NCBI GenBank assembly: GCA_046484625.1
Contig: JAWOIO010000210.1
Location: forward strand, 1 to 17,786
Direction of reading: 5' to 3'
Origin: DASUAO01 sp046484625
Lineage (GTDB): Bacteria; Actinomycetota; Acidimicrobiia; IMCC26256; PALSA-555
Length of the DNA stretch: 17,786 nucleotides
Shown: positions 1 to 7,300 of the stretch, piece by piece
How positions within the stretch are numbered: position 1 is the first letter of the stretch
How the letters are laid out: every line of letters begins with the position of its first letter
The notes under the pieces: model-generated
What the model saw: the letters and a program-made list of their open reading frames with translations, nothing else
Told to the model about the DNA's origin: nothing
Database searches by the model: none
Translations under genes and position numbers: made by a program

Positions 1-132
1 CTGGAGAAATCGATTGCCAAGCTAATCCGTTCCCGGGCAAAATCAATCGTCATGGATGAGAAATACGGCAAAACACTCCAACAAAAGGATCTTGTCCATA
101 TCCTTGGCGCTCCTGTTTTTCAGATGGATAAG
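1..132 (+). pseudogene. lon: Lon protease fragment (foreign, contig-edge)
   Basis: Frame 1 of the + strand reads as the small helical lid of the Lon AAA+ module just before the S16 protease domain. It begins LEKSIAKLIRSRAKSIV and ends with ILGAPVFQ-DK, which matches the Lon pattern in which a predicted helical segment is followed by 'LGxPxF...DKY'. The wording resembles Lon of Bacteroidota, from memory. Base composition is clearly lower in GC than the rest of the window. The frame stops making sense at about base 132, where the antisense ppk sequence begins. Lon would continue into the protease domain, so this is a broken fragment. An assembly or amplification chimera is the most likely explanation. 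Confidence 0.6.
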
Positions 133-312
133 GACCTGGAAGTACTCGTCGAGGTTGGAGGCGAAGATCGCCAGGAACTTCGCCCGTTCGAGCAGAGGGC
201 GTGTGTCGTCCTCGGCCAGGGCGAGCACGCGGGCGTTGAACTCGAGCCAGGAGAGCTCACGGTTGAGGAACCGGTCGGGTGAGGCGCTCACCCCTGCTTC
301 CGGATCGGCCAT
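133..312 (-). CDS. ppk: Polyphosphate kinase, N-terminal fragment
   Basis: The first 60 residues of a polyphosphate kinase (PPK1) are present; this enzyme makes polyphosphate from ATP. Residues 14-60 carry the hallmark N-terminal signature: RFLNRELSWLEFNARVLA, then LLERAKFLAIF and SNLDEYFQV. The start is the ATG at 312, which has a TAGGAT hexamer six bases upstream, so the transcript may be leaderless. After residue 60 the homology ends exactly where lon-like sequence begins on the opposite strand. The formal frame continues to base 43, but those residues do not resemble PPK. The gene is divergent from the MFS gene, with 56 bases between them. Identification is secure; the truncation is probably an artefact of the join at 132/133. 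Confidence 0.88.
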
Positions 313-318
313 GGGCCG

Positions 319-324
319 ATCCTA
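319..324 (-). promoter_or_regulatory. Probable -10 element of ppk (leaderless)
   Basis: TAGGAT on the minus strand lies six bases before the ppk ATG at 312. This is the TAnnnT-N6-ATG layout known for leaderless transcripts in actinobacteria, and it would place the transcription start on the A of the ATG. No clear -35 is visible. Confidence 0.5.
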
Positions 325-368
325 GCGGTGGCCTCAGAGGGCCCTCCCGGGGGTACCGTCGCCGGGAC

Positions 369-1775
369 ATGAGCATCGATCCCCGCTTCCTGGAGCGCAC
401 CCCGTTCTCGCGGCTGATGGTGACACACGCGGTGAGCGTGTGCGCCGACGCGTGCGTGGCTGCGTCCCTCGCCGGCTCGCTCTTCTTCGCCCAGCCGACG
501 AACGCCGCCCGGGGCGACATCCTCCTCTACCTGCTGCTGACGATGGCGCCGTTCGCCGTGCTCGCACCCGTCATGGGGCCCGCGCTCGACCGCATCAGGG
601 GTGGGCGCCGGATCATGGTGGTCGGGACGTGCCTGGCCCGCGCCCTGCTCTGCTTCGGGATGGCGCAGTTCATCATCGAGCCGTCGCCCGAAGGGCTGCT
701 CATCTATCCCCTTGCCTTCGGCGTGCTCGTCTCGCAGAAGACCTACTCGGTGGCGCGGGCCGCGCTCGTCCCTGCGCTGGTCGAGCACGAGGACGAGCTC
801 GTCCGCGCGAATTCCCGGCTCGCGATCATCAGCCTCATCGCCGGCATGGTCGGCGGTGGGCCTGCGTTCCTCCTGCAGGCGGTGTTCGACGCTCGTTGGT
901 CGCTCGTGCTCGCGATGATCGTGTTCGTGGTCGCCACCGTCGTGGCGACGAAGATCCCCCGCACCCAGGTGGTGCAGGACCCAGCCGCGGCGCGGCTCGA
1001 AGCGCAAGAGATGCAGCAGCCGAGCATCCTGCTCGCGGGCAGCGCCATGGCCGTGATCCGGGCCGCGGTCGGCGTCATCGTCTTCCTCTCGGCCTTCTCG
1101 TTCAAGGGCGACAAGCTCGAGCTCGGCGTCGTGCTCGGCGCCTACGCGGTCGGCGGCTTCACCGGGAACCTGATCGCTCCCTACGCGCGCCGCCACGTGC
1201 GTGAGGAGGTGGTTCTCGTCGTCTGCCTGCTGATGTCGGCGTCGTTCGTGCTGTTCGGTGCGCTCACGGGCGGCAGCGTGGCCGGGGCCTCACTTGCCGC
1301 GATCTCGGTGGCGATCGCATCGTCGGCCGGCCGTGTCGGGTTCGACAGCCTCCTCCAGCGCGACGGGCCGGACGCGGCGCACGGTCGGGCGTTCGCCAGG
1401 TTCGAGACACGGTTCCAGGTCGCGTGGGTGCTCGGCGCGCTCTTCGGCGTCCTGTCGCTCGGCGAAAGCGTCGGGCTGTTCGTGCTCGGGATCGTGCTGC
1501 TCGCGGCCGGGCTGTCGTACCTCGCCGCGCTGCGGTCGGCGCGCACGCGACCGCAGCGGACCAAGCTGCGACCCGAGGCAGTCGACCGGGCGTTCGACAA
1601 GGCGAAGGGGGAGATGAGGGACCGCTATCGCCGAAACCGCGACGCGCGCCGCTCGGTCCGCGGCCCGTCCCGCGGTGGCCGACGCCCCCCGGGGCCGCCC
1701 ACTGCGAAGCCGGGGTCGGGGCCCGAGCCGGTGGAGCCGCGCGAGCCGCCACAGGCGTTCCCCGGCGGGAGCTGA
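369..1775 (+). CDS. MFS transporter with long basic C-terminal tail
   Basis: This 468-residue membrane protein has the hydrophobic pattern of a major facilitator superfamily exporter, with about twelve membrane segments. The loop after segment 2 reads MGPALDRIRGGRRIMV, which matches the MFS loop signature (G-x-x-x-D-R-x-G-R-R). The substrate cannot be told. The chosen ATG at 369 gives MSIDPRFLERTPFSRLM; an upstream in-frame start at 279 would run over ppk and gives non-family sequence. After the last membrane segment there is a hydrophilic tail of about 80 residues, rich in Arg and Pro, that is likely cytoplasmic and disordered. The Eis-like gene follows 48 bases downstream on the same strand, so the two may be co-transcribed. 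The MFS call is firm; drug or metabolite export is only a guess. Confidence 0.85.
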   Translation: MSIDPRFLERTPFSRLMVTHAVSVCADACVAASLAGSLFFAQPTNAARGDILLYLLLTMAPFAVLAPVMGPALDRIRGGRRIMVVGTCLARALLCFGMAQFIIEPSPEGLLIYPLAFGVLVSQKTYSVARAALVPALVEHEDELVRANSRLAIISLIAGMVGGGPAFLLQAVFDARWSLVLAMIVFVVATVVATKIPRTQVVQDPAAARLEAQEMQQPSILLAGSAMAVIRAAVGVIVFLSAFSFKGDKLELGVVLGAYAVGGFTGNLIAPYARRHVREEVVLVVCLLMSASFVLFGALTGGSVAGASLAAISVAIASSAGRVGFDSLLQRDGPDAAHGRAFARFETRFQVAWVLGALFGVLSLGESVGLFVLGIVLLAAGLSYLAALRSARTRPQRTKLRPEAVDRAFDKAKGEMRDRYRRNRDARRSVRGPSRGGRRPPGPPTAKPGSGPEPVEPREPPQAFPGGS

Positions 1776-1823
1776 CCCCGAAACGCGCCGGGTTGCCGCG
1801 GGCGATCGCGCGAGCATCACGAC

Positions 1824-3044
1824 ATGGACTTCGTGGTGCGGGCGATCGAGGAGGCCGAGCTGTCCGCGTTCGCGCGGGCGGACGCGGCCGGCTTCGGAGA
1901 GGACGCGGCGCAGTTCGAGAAGCTCCAGGGCGTCTGGATGGCGGAGGATCTCGACCGCACACGGGCTGCGTTCGAGGGCGACGAGATCGTCGGGACGAGC
2001 CGGAACCACACCTTCGAGCTGACCCTGCCGGGTGGAGCGCAGATCCCGGCGGCCGGGGTGAGCGCGGTCGCGGTGCTGCCGACGCACACCCGCAGGGGGA
2101 TCCTCCGATCGATGATGGATGCGTTGTTCGACGAGACGCGCGAGCGGGGCGAGGCCGTCTCGATGCTCACGGCGAGCCAGGGCGCGATCTACCAGCGGTT
2201 CGGCTTCGGGGTGTCGACGTCCGCGCAGAGCATCTCGGTCGACGTGCGGGCCGCCGAGTTTGCCGCACCGCGTCCAACGGGGCGCGCGCGACTCGTCGAG
2301 CCCGAGGTGCTCCGGAAGCACGCGCCGCCCGTCTACGACTCGGTTCGGAGCGTCGCGCCCGGCGTACTCTCCCGCTCGCCGGCGTGGTGGGTCGACAACC
2401 AGTTCGACCGGCAGACGAAGGAACCGAGGTTCGACGTCCTCTGGGAGTCGCCCGACGGTGCCGTCGACGGCTTCGTGACGTACTCGATCAAGCACGACTG
2501 GGGTCGGGACCCTTCCCACGTGCTCACCGTGCGCGATCTCGTCGGTCGGACGCCCGATGCCGTGCACGCACTCTGGCGCTACGTGTGCGAGGTCGATCTC
2601 GTCGCCAAGGTGCGGCACTCCCGGACCAACGTCGACTCCGTGCTCCCGTGGCTGCTCGTGTCGCCGCGCGCCGTGCACACGACGTCGATCGACGACTACG
2701 TCTGGACCCGGCTGCTCGATGTCCCCGCGGCGCTGGGGGCGCGTACCTACGCGTCCGCAGGTCGGGTGGTGCTCGAGGTCCACGACTCGGCCTATCCCGG
2801 TGAGGCAGCCAGCGGGCGCTTCGCGGTCGACGGCGGGCCCGACGGTGCATCGGTCGCGCGCACGACCGATGCGGCCGACCTCGAATGCGACATCGTGGCG
2901 CTCTCTGCGTTGTGGCTGGGCGGAGTGGCCTCGTCGACGCTCGCGGCGGCCGGGCTCGTGCGCGAGCACACCTCCGGCGCACTCGCCACCGCCGACGCCA
3001 TGTTCGCGTCGACCCCGCTCCCGTTCCCCTACACCTGGTTCTGA
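1824..3044 (+). CDS. Eis-like GNAT N-acetyltransferase
   Basis: This 406-residue protein has the length and layout of the Eis family: an N-terminal GNAT domain, a second GNAT-like domain and a C-terminal SCP2-like domain. The acetyl-CoA site is visible as VAVLPTHTRRGILRSMM (residues about 82-98). The sequence AIYQRFGFG places a tyrosine at residue 123, matching the family's general-acid Tyr (Tyr126 in M. tuberculosis Eis). The chain ends in Phe (PYTWF), as in Eis, where the C-terminal carboxylate acts as base. Family members acetylate amines, including aminoglycosides or protein lysines; the natural substrate here is unknown. The start at the ATG of MDFVVRAIEEAE fits the family N terminus. 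It follows the MFS gene and may form a two-gene unit with it. Confidence 0.88.
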   Translation: MDFVVRAIEEAELSAFARADAAGFGEDAAQFEKLQGVWMAEDLDRTRAAFEGDEIVGTSRNHTFELTLPGGAQIPAAGVSAVAVLPTHTRRGILRSMMDALFDETRERGEAVSMLTASQGAIYQRFGFGVSTSAQSISVDVRAAEFAAPRPTGRARLVEPEVLRKHAPPVYDSVRSVAPGVLSRSPAWWVDNQFDRQTKEPRFDVLWESPDGAVDGFVTYSIKHDWGRDPSHVLTVRDLVGRTPDAVHALWRYVCEVDLVAKVRHSRTNVDSVLPWLLVSPRAVHTTSIDDYVWTRLLDVPAALGARTYASAGRVVLEVHDSAYPGEAASGRFAVDGGPDGASVARTTDAADLECDIVALSALWLGGVASSTLAAAGLVREHTSGALATADAMFASTPLPFPYTWF

Positions 3045-3077
3045 CCCACCCGCGTCGTCGAGCAGGAGGGGGGTGGG
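3045..3077. terminator. Possible bidirectional terminator hairpin
   Basis: Between the convergent stops at 3044 and 3079 there is a 7-bp inverted repeat, CCCACCC (3045-3051) and GGGTGGG (3071-3077), with a 19-base spacer. It fills almost the whole gap. There is no U tract on either strand, and the right arm sits in a G-run that could also form a quadruplex. Its position is convincing; its strength is not. Confidence 0.35.
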
Positions 3078-3078
3078 C

Positions 3079-3819
3079 TCAGGACCAGCCGCCCGTGGCG
3101 CCGGCGACCATCCCGAACGGACCGGTCGGCCAGCGGAAGCAGTCGACCATCAGCTGGTCGACCTGGTCGGCGGTCGCGACGCCCTCGTCCACGACGCGCT
3201 TCGCCTCGGCGATCATCGCGAAGTAGACGCGGTTGGCGACGAATCCCCACGCGGTCGGCGCATCGTTCACCACGACCGGGTGCTTCCCGCACCGGCTGGC
3301 GACGTCGCTGACGGTCGCGATCGTCTCGTCGCTCGTGTCGCGCGTGCGCACGATCTCGGCCAGCGCCATGACGGGGGCCGGCGACGCCCAGTGCCATCCC
3401 ACGACCCGGTCGGGCCGGTCGGTCGCCGCCGCCATCGCCGCGATGGGGTACCCCGAGGTGTTCGATGCGAGGATCGTCGCGTCGGGCGCGACTCGGTCGA
3501 GGTCCCGGAACACCTTGATCTTCAGGTCGAGGCGCTCGGGGACCGCCTCGACGACCAGGTCGGTGGCCGCGGCCTCCTCGAACGACGAGGTGAACGTGAG
3601 CCGCGCCAGCGCGGCATCGGCCTCCTCGCGGGTGAGCTTGCCGCGCTCGACCCCCCGCTCGAACCCGTAACGCCCGGTGGTGGCGTGCTCGCGCCCGCGC
3701 GTCACCGCGTCCGGGTCGATGTCGAAGCACGTGGTCTCGAACCCGGCCGTCGCGCAGACCTGGGCGATGCCGCTCCCCATGACCCCGGCCCCCAGCACAC
3801 CGATCGTCGTCGCACTCAC
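3079..3819 (-). CDS. 3-hydroxyacyl-CoA dehydrogenase, short form
   Basis: This 246-residue protein is predicted to oxidise 3-hydroxyacyl-CoA with NAD+, as in beta-oxidation or butyryl-type pathways. The Rossmann motif GAGVMG is at residues 10-15, and an acidic residue (D33) ends the second strand. Catalytic candidates are Ser122 in SNTSGYPI, His143 in GWHWASP, Glu155 in LAEIV and Asn197 in GFVANRV. Usual family members are about 280-290 residues. This one stops just after WPTGPFGMV, so the end of the C-terminal helical domain is missing. The GTG start at 3819 lies in a GTGA overlap with the stop of the upstream metalloprotease gene, so translation is probably coupled. The downstream stop is only 34 bases from the convergent Eis-like gene. 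Confidence 0.87.
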   Translation of the reverse strand: MSATTIGVLGAGVMGSGIAQVCATAGFETTCFDIDPDAVTRGREHATTGRYGFERGVERGKLTREEADAALARLTFTSSFEEAAATDLVVEAVPERLDLKIKVFRDLDRVAPDATILASNTSGYPIAAMAAATDRPDRVVGWHWASPAPVMALAEIVRTRDTSDETIATVSDVASRCGKHPVVVNDAPTAWGFVANRVYFAMIAEAKRVVDEGVATADQVDQLMVDCFRWPTGPFGMVAGATGGWS

Positions 3820-5168
3820 GTGTCGCGCTCCTCACTCGGATTCGGATTCGGGTTCGGGTTCGGGTTCGGGTCGTCGGTGTCGAGGTCGATGCGCGCGAGC
3901 CAGAGCCCGGGCGCCTCGAGCTCGTTCAGCGTGGGCTCACGCGTCGCGTCGTCCCAGAGCCGGTTCAGGCCCTCGGCACCGGCGCGCTCGACCACGCCTC
4001 GACAGAACGCGCCACCCCGCTCGTAGTCCTCGCGGTCGGTCGCGAGCCCGAGCAGGCCCCCGATGAACTGCTCGGCCTCGCCCCGCTCGATGCGGTGCCG
4101 GGCCATCGCCTCGTGGACTCGATCGAACGACGTGATGAGTGGACGGCCGACACGGGTGAGGATCTCGTCGGCGAAGCCTCCGAGCACGCCGTGGAAGACC
4201 CGCGCGCGGGCGAGCAGCGCATGCTGTCGCTCGCTGCGGAGCGCACCGAGCAGCTCTTCCGGTTGGGCTGCGAGGGCACGGATCGACTCGGGGTCCCGGG
4301 GGTCGAGGCTCTCGAAGCGGCCGTCGAGGCGCGTCTCGAGGGAATCGGCGTCGACGTCGTACGCGGAGACGTAGTCGGTCGCGAGGTCCACGAGCCGCTG
4401 GCTGACCCACGGCACCCCGCGGACGCCGGCGTGCACGGCCTCGTGGATGGCCACGTAGAAGCGGAGGTCGGCGCGATCCAGGGTCCAGTCCTGCTCGAAC
4501 TGGTCGAGGTTGGGGATCACGAACACGAGTCCCGGGGCATCAGAGGTCGGCAGGGGGAGGTCGTAGCGGCCGAGCGCGTGGGTGGAGAGATGGCCGATCA
4601 TCGACCCCGCCTGCACACCGAGCAGCAGCGGGGCGAGCACGGGGAGGATCGCGGCGAAGGGGTCGCCGGGGACGGCATCGTCCTCCTCGGGGAGCAGCTC
4701 ACGCAGGGCCTCGGGCGAGAGGGCGCTCCCGAGCGTCGCGGCGAGCACCTCCAGCACGCCTCGCAGGGCGTCGAGGTGCAGCGTGGCCCAGTCCTGCCGG
4801 CCGATCGCCCGCACCGGGGCGGAGAACGCCGCGCTCAGTCCGGTCTCGGCGACGACGTGCGTCTGTGCCGCCCGGGCCAGCTCCTCGACCTGGTGCTGCT
4901 CGTCGGCGCCGATCGCCGGCTCGTCGGTGCCGCCCGTCGCCATCGCGGTCGCGACCTGGCGGGCGACCTCGAGGTTGAGCGGGCCCTGCGACTGGAGCAT
5001 CCGGGTGACCTCGCCCAGGTCGATGCCGGAGAGGTCGATGCCGGAGAGGTCGAGTCCGGAGAGGTCGAGTCCGGGGAGGCCCGGGAAGTCGGGGAACCCC
5101 GGGAACGGGCCACCGTCGCCGTCGGGCTCGTCGGGGTCCGGGTCCCCGGGTTGAGGAGTGTCGTCCAC
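3816..5168 (-). CDS. DUF2342-type zinc-dependent metalloprotease
   Basis: This 450-residue protein belongs to the actinobacterial DUF2342 'putative hydrolase / zincin-like' family. The zinc site is HEAVHAGV at residues 242-249, an HExxH motif. The conserved lead-in GLVFVIPNLDQFEQDW lies just before it. There is no signal peptide or obvious membrane anchor, so it is probably cytoplasmic. The N terminus (residues about 20-52) is Gly/Pro/Phe-rich and carries LSGID pentad repeats. The C terminus ends in an (Asn-Pro)n tract. The start is the GTG at 5168, with TAGACT six bases upstream, so the mRNA may be leaderless. It is divergent from the epimerase-like gene by only 17 bases and overlaps the dehydrogenase start by four. 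The substrate is unknown. From memory, the M. tuberculosis relative is Rv3195. Confidence 0.85.
   Translation of the reverse strand: MDDTPQPGDPDPDEPDGDGGPFPGFPDFPGLPGLDLSGLDLSGIDLSGIDLGEVTRMLQSQGPLNLEVARQVATAMATGGTDEPAIGADEQHQVEELARAAQTHVVAETGLSAAFSAPVRAIGRQDWATLHLDALRGVLEVLAATLGSALSPEALRELLPEEDDAVPGDPFAAILPVLAPLLLGVQAGSMIGHLSTHALGRYDLPLPTSDAPGLVFVIPNLDQFEQDWTLDRADLRFYVAIHEAVHAGVRGVPWVSQRLVDLATDYVSAYDVDADSLETRLDGRFESLDPRDPESIRALAAQPEELLGALRSERQHALLARARVFHGVLGGFADEILTRVGRPLITSFDRVHEAMARHRIERGEAEQFIGGLLGLATDREDYERGGAFCRGVVERAGAEGLNRLWDDATREPTLNELEAPGLWLARIDLDTDDPNPNPNPNPNPSEERDT
3835..3870. repeat. TTCGGR hexanucleotide microsatellite in coding sequence
   Basis: Five perfect-phase copies of TTCGGA/G at 3841-3870 follow an imperfect copy (CTCGGA) at 3835-3840. 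On the minus strand they encode the Asn-Pro tail of the metalloprotease. The unit is six bases, so slippage would change tail length without shifting frame. Confidence 0.9.
5017..5076. repeat. Four 15-bp tandem repeats encoding LSGID/LSGLD pentads
   Basis: Four consecutive 15-base units (5017-5031, 5032-5046, 5047-5061, 5062-5076) read AGGTCGATGCCGGAG or AGGTCGAGTCCGGAG with one or two changes. They encode the pentad repeat DLSGI/DLSGL near the N terminus of the metalloprotease. The DNA identity is higher than protein conservation requires, which suggests recent tandem duplication. Confidence 0.85.
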
Positions 5169-5174
5169 GCGGCA

Positions 5175-5180
5175 AGTCTA
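5175..5180 (-). promoter_or_regulatory. Probable -10 element of the metalloprotease gene (leaderless)
   Basis: TAGACT on the minus strand is separated by six bases from the GTG start at 5168, the TAnnnT-N6-RTG pattern. It lies within the 17-base gap between two divergent genes, so any -35 region would fall inside the epimerase-like coding sequence. Confidence 0.5.
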
Positions 5181-5185
5181 GGGAG

Positions 5186-6238
5186 ATGGTCTCGATCGCG
5201 GTCACCGGGGCGTCCGGGCTCGTCGGCAGTTCCCTCGTGGCCGTGCTCGCCGACGCGCCGCAGGTCACGCGCGTCGTCGGGCTCGATGTGCGAGTGCCGC
5301 AGCGACAGGCGCCCGGTCTCGAGTTCCGGCTCGCCGACGTCGCGCACTCGGAGCTGAAGCCGCTGCTCGAGGGCGTCGACGTGCTCGTGCACCTCGCGTC
5401 GATCGTCGACCCGATCCCGGACGAAGGCCTCATGGCGCGCATCAACGTCGGTGGCACACGTCGAACGCTCGACGCTGCGGCGGCCGTCGGCGTGCGCAAG
5501 GTCGTGCGGGTGTCGTCGACCGCCGTGTACGGCGCGTGGGCCAACAACGCGGTCCCGCTCGACGAGGACGCGGCGCTCCGGCCGAACCCGTCGTTCACCC
5601 CGGCTGTCCAGGGCGCCGAGATCGAGCGGCTGCTGTCGGAGTGGCGCGAGGACCACCCGGGCGTCGTGGTCACGACGCTGCGTTCGGCCCCGGTGCTCGG
5701 GCCGGGTGCCGAGCGCCTCCCGTCCCGTCTGCTGCTCGGCCGCCCGGCGCTGCGCCTCCGCGATGCGGCGCCGCTCGTGCAGGCCACGCACGTCGACGAT
5801 CTGGTCGCCGCGCTCGCCCTCGTCGCCCTCGAGGACCATCCGGGGACCTTCAACGTGGCCTCCGACGGATGGCTCGAGCCGGCGGACGTGCGTGCGCTGC
5901 TCCCACGCAACCGTGTCCCCGCGCTGCCGGCCGGAGTCGTCGAGCGCCTGCTGGCACGGTCGTGGGCGACGGGGCTCGGCGACATCCCGCCGGGGGTGGT
6001 GCCCTACCTCCAGCACCCGTGGGTCGTGGCGACCGACCGCCTCAAGGCGATCGGGTGGCGTCCCCGGCACACGAACGAGGAGGCGATCCGGGACGGTCTC
6101 GCGGCGATGGGGCCGACGCCGCGTCGCGGCGCGCGCATCGGCGCCTTCGTCGCGGTGGTGCTCGTGGCCGGCCTGGCGGCGTGGCTGCTCAGACGGCGGC
6201 GAGGTGCTCGGCGCGCCAGACGTCCCACTCGTCGGTGA
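5186..6238 (+). CDS. NAD-dependent epimerase/SDR-like protein, membrane-anchored, dyad missing
   Basis: This 350-residue protein has the fold of an extended short-chain dehydrogenase. The nucleotide motif TGASGLVG is at residues 7-14. LVHLASIVDP (about 67-76) and VRVSSTAVYGAW (about 107-118) match the family's central strands. Extended SDRs normally carry a YxxxK dyad about 20-25 residues later. Here that stretch reads FTPAVQGAEIE (137-147), with neither Tyr nor Lys. The upstream VSST and a late THVDDLVAAL motif remain. Residues 318-335 form a hydrophobic helix followed by a run of Arg, which suggests a single C-terminal membrane anchor with the enzyme domain in the cytoplasm. The ATG has GGGAG immediately before it. 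Its last 50 bases overlap the convergent siroheme-decarboxylase-like gene. It may bind NAD(P) without catalysing the usual chemistry. Confidence 0.82.
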   Translation: MVSIAVTGASGLVGSSLVAVLADAPQVTRVVGLDVRVPQRQAPGLEFRLADVAHSELKPLLEGVDVLVHLASIVDPIPDEGLMARINVGGTRRTLDAAAAVGVRKVVRVSSTAVYGAWANNAVPLDEDAALRPNPSFTPAVQGAEIERLLSEWREDHPGVVVTTLRSAPVLGPGAERLPSRLLLGRPALRLRDAAPLVQATHVDDLVAALALVALEDHPGTFNVASDGWLEPADVRALLPRNRVPALPAGVVERLLARSWATGLGDIPPGVVPYLQHPWVVATDRLKAIGWRPRHTNEEAIRDGLAAMGPTPRRGARIGAFVAVVLVAGLAAWLLRRRRGARRARRPTRR

Positions 6239-7241
6239 AGTAGCGCACCCGCGTCTTCTTGTACTCCTTCACCGACCACAGCAAGGTGTACTCGTCGATG
6301 CCGGTCTCGTCGCGGATCGCCGCGATCGTCTCCTCGCACTCCTTGGCGTTCATCCCGTGCACCATCGTGAAGACCGAGTACGGCCAGTCGTCGTAGGTCG
6401 GGCGCCGGTAGCAGTGGCTCACACGTGAGAACCCTGCCATCTGCGGTGCGAGCTCTTCGAGGCGGTCCTCGGGCACCGCCCAGACCCCCATCGCGTTCGC
6501 CTTGTACCCGGCGTTGCGGTGGTTCATCACCGCGGCGAAGCGGCGCATGAGCTTGCGCTCCTTGAACGACGCGAGCGCCGCCAGGACCTCGGCCTCGGCG
6601 CACCCGATCTGCTCGGCCTGCGCCGCGAACGGTCGCTCCACGAGCGGGAGGTCCTCCTGGACGACCCGGATCGTCGCGATCTCGAGGTCGGTGAGGTCGG
6701 GGGCGAGCATCTCGGGCTTGCGTTCGGGTCGCTCGTGCTCGAGGACCTCCGTGCGGGCGTCGGTCGCGGTCTTGCCCGTCATGTCGAGCTTCACGCCGAT
6801 CTTGTAGAGCTTGAGCGTTGGGAGGGGTCGGGTCACGGTCGCGCCGCTCGCCTCGTGGAGCACGTCGATGTGGGCCTGGAGGTCGTCGCCCGGTGGGACG
6901 GCGATCGTGTACCAGAGGTTGAACGCGTGGTTGCGCTTGTAGTTGTGCGAGACGCCGGGGTGCTCGCTGATGAGCGCCGCGGCGGCCTCGAGCCGGTCCG
7001 GGTCGATCTTGGCGGCGACGAGCGCGGACCCGTAGCCGAGCGCGCGGGTGTCGAAGATCGCCGAGAGCTGGCGCAGCACGTTGGCGTCCTTGACGTGCGC
7101 GACGCGGGCGCGGATCTCGGGCTCGTCGACGCCGAGGCGCTCCGCGAGGACCCCGTACGGTCGAGGGTCGAGAGGGAAGTCCCACTGCACCGCGTTGAGC
7201 AGCTCTCGATCGAGATCGGTCAGCTCGCTGGTGTCGGCCAT
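6189..7241 (-). CDS. Fused AhbA/AhbB-like (siroheme decarboxylase / Lrp-AsnC) protein
   Basis: This 350-residue protein is built of two tandem Lrp/AsnC-type modules. Each has a winged-helix part (about 8-60 and 183-235) and an alpha/beta part (about 62-155 and 237-335). The first alpha/beta part has VSHNYKRNHAFNLWYTIAVP and the second has VSHCYRRP followed by DWPYSVFTMVHG. These are hallmarks of the siroheme decarboxylase subunits AhbA/AhbB and the related NirDL/NirGH proteins, not of amino-acid-sensing Lrp regulators. Such enzymes convert siroheme to 12,18-didecarboxysiroheme for heme or heme d1. The ATG at 7241 was chosen because GGA lies just before it; the in-frame ATG at 7250 would add three residues. 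No other heme or nir gene is in the window, so the pathway role is inferred. Automated annotation may call it a transcription regulator. Confidence 0.8.
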   Translation of the reverse strand: MADTSELTDLDRELLNAVQWDFPLDPRPYGVLAERLGVDEPEIRARVAHVKDANVLRQLSAIFDTRALGYGSALVAAKIDPDRLEAAAALISEHPGVSHNYKRNHAFNLWYTIAVPPGDDLQAHIDVLHEASGATVTRPLPTLKLYKIGVKLDMTGKTATDARTEVLEHERPERKPEMLAPDLTDLEIATIRVVQEDLPLVERPFAAQAEQIGCAEAEVLAALASFKERKLMRRFAAVMNHRNAGYKANAMGVWAVPEDRLEELAPQMAGFSRVSHCYRRPTYDDWPYSVFTMVHGMNAKECEETIAAIRDETGIDEYTLLWSVKEYKKTRVRYFTDEWDVWRAEHLAAV

Positions 7242-7300
7242 GGGTCCCATCGTCGCACGATCTCCCGAGCGCAGCGAACCGGCGGGGTCGGACGTGGAGA

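Noticed and set aside
1..132. A genuine gene in the same genome adjacent to ppk
   Set aside because: Both lon and ppk are cut in mid-domain at one point and composition changes there, so an artefactual join is more likely.
1290..2969. A minus-strand open frame of about 560 codons under the MFS and Eis-like genes
   Set aside because: It is an antisense shadow with biased composition and no family signature.
3835..3870. A CRISPR or regulatory iteron array
   Set aside because: It is a six-base coding microsatellite without spacers, in frame with the Asn-Pro tail.
6189..7241. An ordinary Lrp/AsnC transcription regulator
   Set aside because: The HNYKRN and HCYRRP...FTMVHG motifs fit siroheme-decarboxylase subunits better than amino-acid-sensing regulators.
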